DNA of 64,000 nt from DASVVT01 sp036386415. GTDB lineage: Bacteria; Acidobacteriota; Blastocatellia; Pyrinomonadales; Pyrinomonadaceae. The stretch covers positions 1 to 64,000 of the forward strand of contig DASVVT010000015.1 of NCBI GenBank assembly GCA_036386415.1. Direction: 5' to 3'. Below the pieces are notes generated by a model. It worked only from the letters and a program-made list of their open reading frames with translations, was not told the origin of the DNA and ran no database searches. Both the position numbers and the translations under genes were made by a program. Shown here one piece after another: positions 61,414 to 64,000 of this stretch. Position 1 is the first letter of the stretch, and the number at the start of each line of letters is the position of its first letter.

Positions 61414-62672
61414 TCTCGGATGCGATAGACAACGAAGTCCGTCGTCAATCGGAAGGACTTGAGCTGATCGCTTCGGAAAACTTCGTCAGCGAAGCCGTAC
61501 TCGAAGCGATGGGCTCTGTGTTTACGAATAAGTACGCCGAAGGCTATCCGAAGAAGCGCTACTACGGCGGGTGCGAGTTTACGGACGTGGTCGAGCAGGC
61601 GGCCATTGATCGCGCCAAAGAGTTGTTCGGCGCAGAGCACGCCAACGTTCAGCCGCACAGCGGCGCGCAGGCCAACATGGCCGTCTACATGGCGGCCATC
61701 AGTTACGGCGACCAGATTCTCGGCATGAATCTTTCGCACGGCGGCCACCTCACACACGGTCATCCCTTGAACTTCTCAGGCATCAGCTACAAGGTCGCCG
61801 ACTACGGCGTCTCGCGCGACACGGAGCAGATTGATTACGACGAGCTGCAACGTACAGCCGAAGAGCACAAGCCGAAGCTGATCGTCTGCGGAGCAAGCGC
61901 CTACCCGCGCATCATAGACTTCGAGCGTATCGGCCAGATCGCCCGCGAGGTCGGCGCGCGCATGTTCGCAGATATCGCGCACATCGCCGGCCCCATCGCC
62001 GCAGGGCTGCACCCTTCGCCTATCCCGCACGCCGATTATGTCACCACGACCACGCATAAGACCCTGCGCGGCCCGCGCGGCGGCCTCATCCTCTGCCGCG
62101 AAGAGCACGCCGTCGAAGTTAATCGAAAACTGTTTCCGGGCGTGCAGGGCGGCCCGCTCGTCCACATCATCGCCGCCAAGGCTGTGGCCTTCGGCGAAGC
62201 GCTCCGTGATGACTTCAAAGAGTATCAGCGGCAGGTCTTGAAGAACGCGAAGGCGCTCGCCGGGGAGTTGCAGGAACAGGGCTTGCGCATCGTCTCCGGC
62301 GGCACAGACAATCACCTGATGCTCGTAGACGTGTTCATGGGAGGCAAAGGTATTACGGGCAAGGATGCCGAGAAGGCGCTCGAAGCCGCGCACATCACCG
62401 TCAACAAGAACACGATCCCCTTTGACACCAACAAGCCTTTCGTCACTTCCGGCATCAGGATCGGCACGCCCGCCCTGACCACGCGCGGCATGGGCGAACG
62501 GGAGATGCGCGAGATAGGACGGCTCATCGCAGCCATCCTGCATGAGCCTCAATCCGAAGAGGTGAAGCGCAAGGTTCAGCAGGGCGTCTCTGAACTCACG
62601 GCGCGCTTCCCGCTCTACCCGAAGCGTTTCAAAGAGAGAGCGCCGGAGCAGGAAGCGATGGGCGCTGATTAG
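61368..62672 (+). CDS. glyA: Serine hydroxymethyltransferase GlyA
   Basis: PLP enzyme linking serine and glycine with one-carbon folate. Lys231 (in TTTTHKTLRGPRGG) is the PLP lysine; 'ELIASENFVSEAVLEAMGS', 'GAQANMAVYMA' and 'GTPALTTRGM' are canonical. The 434-residue length fits. The start lies inside rpiB with GAGGAG just upstream, so translation is probably coupled to rpiB. Confidence 0.96.
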   Translation: MDDRRNRTLAETDPLISDAIDNEVRRQSEGLELIASENFVSEAVLEAMGSVFTNKYAEGYPKKRYYGGCEFTDVVEQAAIDRAKELFGAEHANVQPHSGAQANMAVYMAAISYGDQILGMNLSHGGHLTHGHPLNFSGISYKVADYGVSRDTEQIDYDELQRTAEEHKPKLIVCGASAYPRIIDFERIGQIAREVGARMFADIAHIAGPIAAGLHPSPIPHADYVTTTTHKTLRGPRGGLILCREEHAVEVNRKLFPGVQGGPLVHIIAAKAVAFGEALRDDFKEYQRQVLKNAKALAGELQEQGLRIVSGGTDNHLMLVDVFMGGKGITGKDAEKALEAAHITVNKNTIPFDTNKPFVTSGIRIGTPALTTRGMGEREMREIGRLIAAILHEPQSEEVKRKVQQGVSELTARFPLYPKRFKERAPEQEAMGAD

Positions 62673-62693
62673 AGAAAGATTCAGGTAAATAAA

Positions 62694-63257
62694 ATGGCAG
62701 AAGTATTCGTTAGTCACATCCACGAAGAAGAAGAAGTAGCAAAGGCGGTTCAAAGATTCCTTCAACAGTCTTTTGATAACCAGCAAAATATATTTTTATC
62801 ATCCGACCAACGGCAGGTATTTGCCGGAGAAAATTGGCTGGAGCGAATTCGACAAGAACTTGCTTCTGCAAGTGTGGTGGTTCTGCTGCTAAGTCAAAGA
62901 TCGGTAGAGAGACCTTGGGTAAACTTCGAGGCAGGGGCAGCGTGGCTTGCTAAGAAAGTTGTGATTCCCGTTTGCTTCGGAAAGCTATCAAAGGATCAAT
63001 TACCAAAGCAATATGCATGGGCACAAGCTTTGAATCTGGCTGAAGACTCAGAATATTTAGTTAAGTCCGTAGCGCAACATCTAAAAATATTACCCCCTCC
63101 ACCATTTGGTAAAGAATATGATGAAGCCCATAAGAATCTGCTAGATAATCTAGAGGCCCTAGAAGACGTTGCTCTGAGTCACGCCATTGAAGAAGGCGAG
63201 CATGGCGGAACAGTTGACAGAGGAGAGATATTTGAAATCCTAGAGGGCAACAGGTGA
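62694..63257 (+). CDS. TIR-domain protein with antitoxin-like C-terminal tail
   Basis: A 187-residue cytosolic protein. Residues 1-130 form a TIR domain: 'EVFVSHIHEEEEVAKAVQRF', 'NIFLSSDQRQVFAGENWLE', and Glu79 in 'PWVNFEAGAAW' at the place of the catalytic Glu of NAD-cleaving TIRs. A Pro-rich hinge (134-137) leads to a helical tail (about 145-187) whose end, 'EDVALSHAIEEGEHGG' and 'VDRGEIFEILEGNR', looks like the toxin-wrapping tail of RelB/Phd-like antitoxins. It overlaps the RelE-family toxin gene by 4 bp (GTGA). The pair is AT-rich beside its neighbours, suggesting transfer. The tail assignment is inference. Confidence 0.82.
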   Translation: MAEVFVSHIHEEEEVAKAVQRFLQQSFDNQQNIFLSSDQRQVFAGENWLERIRQELASASVVVLLLSQRSVERPWVNFEAGAAWLAKKVVIPVCFGKLSKDQLPKQYAWAQALNLAEDSEYLVKSVAQHLKILPPPPFGKEYDEAHKNLLDNLEALEDVALSHAIEEGEHGGTVDRGEIFEILEGNR

Positions 63258-63520
63258 ACGTAGAGTTCAAAGAAAGCTTTGCCAGGGATTTGCGTAGCAT
63301 TAAAGATAAACCTCTATTAAAGCGGGTCAAGGAACTCATCGAGAGAGTTGAGCAGGCTCAACATATAGATGAGCTAGGCAATCTGAAGAAGCTCAAAGGC
63401 GGCGGTCATTATTACCGCATTAGAATTGGTGATTATCGGGTGGGCCTTATAATTGAAGATGATGTGGTAATATTTGTACGGTTCCTCAATAGAAAAGAAG
63501 TATATAGGTACTTCCCATAA
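63254..63520 (+). CDS. RelE/ParE-family toxin
   Basis: An 88-residue RelE-superfamily protein: 'VEFKESFARDLRSIKDKPLL', 'LKKLKGGGHYYRIRIGDYRV' and the terminal 'RFLNRKEVYRYFP' match the single-domain RelE toxins that cut mRNA on the ribosome. The GTG start overlaps the stop of the TIR gene (GTGA), with GAGGG at 63243-63247. No separate antitoxin gene is present; the TIR protein occupies the antitoxin's usual place. Confidence 0.88.
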   Translation: MNVEFKESFARDLRSIKDKPLLKRVKELIERVEQAQHIDELGNLKKLKGGGHYYRIRIGDYRVGLIIEDDVVIFVRFLNRKEVYRYFP

Positions 63521-63564
63521 CAATATTTTTCTCTCTCTACTCCACTTCAGACATTGCTGATTTT

Positions 63565-64000
63565 ATGGAAGAGATTTTCGGTCACGGCGGCTTGATCGCG
63601 CGTGCGCATCCTGAGTATGAATATCGCCCCGGCCAGATCGAGATGGCCCGCGCCGTGCTGCGCGCGTTCGAGGAGAAACGCCACCTGATCGTAGAGGCGG
63701 GCACAGGCACGGGGAAGACCTTGGCGTATCTGGTTCCGGCGGTGGCGGCGGCGGTCGCGACGGGCGGGCGCGTCATCATCTCGACGGGCACGAAGAACCT
63801 GCAAGAGCAGTTGATGGAGAAGGACATCCCTTTTCTGCAACGCGTTCTGCCGCGAAAGTTCTCGGCTGCCTACATGAAGGGGCGCGCCAATTATGCCTGC
63901 CTTCAGCGCATCAAGCGCGCGGAGAATTCGCCCGTGCTCGAAGGTCTGGACGAAATGGACTATTTCGACGAGGTGCGCCAATGGGCTAGACAGTCGCAGA
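63565..64000 (+). CDS. dinG: DinG-type ATP-dependent helicase, N-terminal part (runs past the window)
   Basis: The first 145 codons are present. 'YEYRPGQIEMARAVLRAFEE' is the Q-motif region and 'LIVEAGTGTGKTLAYLVP' carries Walker A (GTGTGKT). 'VIISTGTKNLQEQLMEKDIP' is motif Ia, and 'YMKGRANYACLQRIKRA' contains the first Cys expected of the XPD/DinG iron-sulfur domain. It is a 5'-3' superfamily 2 helicase involved in replication and R-loop repair. The ATG at 63565 is 44 bp after the RelE stop. The gene is incomplete at the window end. Confidence 0.88.
   Translation, partial: MEEIFGHGGLIARAHPEYEYRPGQIEMARAVLRAFEEKRHLIVEAGTGTGKTLAYLVPAVAAAVATGGRVIISTGTKNLQEQLMEKDIPFLQRVLPRKFSAAYMKGRANYACLQRIKRAENSPVLEGLDEMDYFDEVRQWARQSQ

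Noticed and set aside
1..64000. tRNA, rRNA or insertion-sequence transposase genes
   Set aside because: No T-loop-type motif in a tRNA context, no rRNA-like tract and no transposase-like protein was seen by eye; a covariance-model search would be needed to exclude small RNAs.

Overview
The window reads as chromosome of a GC-rich diderm bacterium, most likely an Acidobacteriota member near Blastocatellia. The outer-membrane LPS genes lpxB and lptD, a secreted beta-propeller protein ending in a domain like the 'Solibacter C-terminal' family, two DUF4214-like proteins, many secreted TPR proteins and very dense palindromic intergenic repeats all point that way. This assignment is inference from gene content; there is no rRNA gene, and I saw no tRNA or CRISPR array.

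Layout. 0-5 kb: LPS biogenesis (lpxB, lptD). 5-13 kb: secreted propeller and DUF4214 proteins, then surface polysaccharide export (DUF4214-methyltransferase, wzt, wzm), with a four-helix-bundle (23S rRNA IVP family) gene lodged between the divergent wzt and wzm. 13-23 kb: TPR protein, small membrane protein overlapping thiE, Crp/Fnr regulator, DmpA-type peptidase, SRPBCC protein, M14 carboxypeptidase. 23-30 kb: nitrogen control (glnE and its target glnA) with a metallo-hydrolase and a GNAT enzyme between. 30-35 kb: polyamine genes (speA, a deoxyhypusine-synthase-like gene, speB) interrupted by a convergent hicA/hicB pair. 35-38 kb: lipoproteins and membrane proteins. 38-43.6 kb: a complete cobalamin module (B12 riboswitch, btuF-btuC-btuD, a leaderless second B12-binding protein, PduO-type adenosyltransferase). 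43.7-58.8 kb: EamA transporter, GT39 and PIG-V-like glycosyltransferases, tdk, a short LeuA-like enzyme, M20 peptidase, e(P4)-type phosphatase, a large TPR protein, a zinc-site-dead M1-peptidase/TPR fusion, small membrane and Cys-rich lipoproteins. 58.9-64 kb: proS, rpiB-glyA (overlapping), an AT-rich TIR/RelE pair, and the start of a DinG-type helicase.

Two things stand out. First, the TIR-domain protein at 62694-63257 ends in an antitoxin-like tail and overlaps a RelE-family toxin gene by 4 bp, so a TIR protein occupies the antitoxin position of a toxin-antitoxin operon. Second, the intergenic space is filled with at least eight families of inverted repeats. One family (tandem variants of GTAGTCAGTAGACAG) forms arms that enclose small AT-rich cargo genes (the IVP gene, hicA/hicB), supplies stop codons and C-terminal residues to neighbours, and in one case encodes the hydrophobic core of a signal peptide.

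Functionally the window is mostly housekeeping and envelope biology. GlnE would adenylylate GlnA at a conserved Tyr. SpeA makes agmatine and SpeB removes urea, giving putrescine that the DHS-like enzyme may extend. The riboswitch would shut B12 uptake when cobalamin is plentiful.
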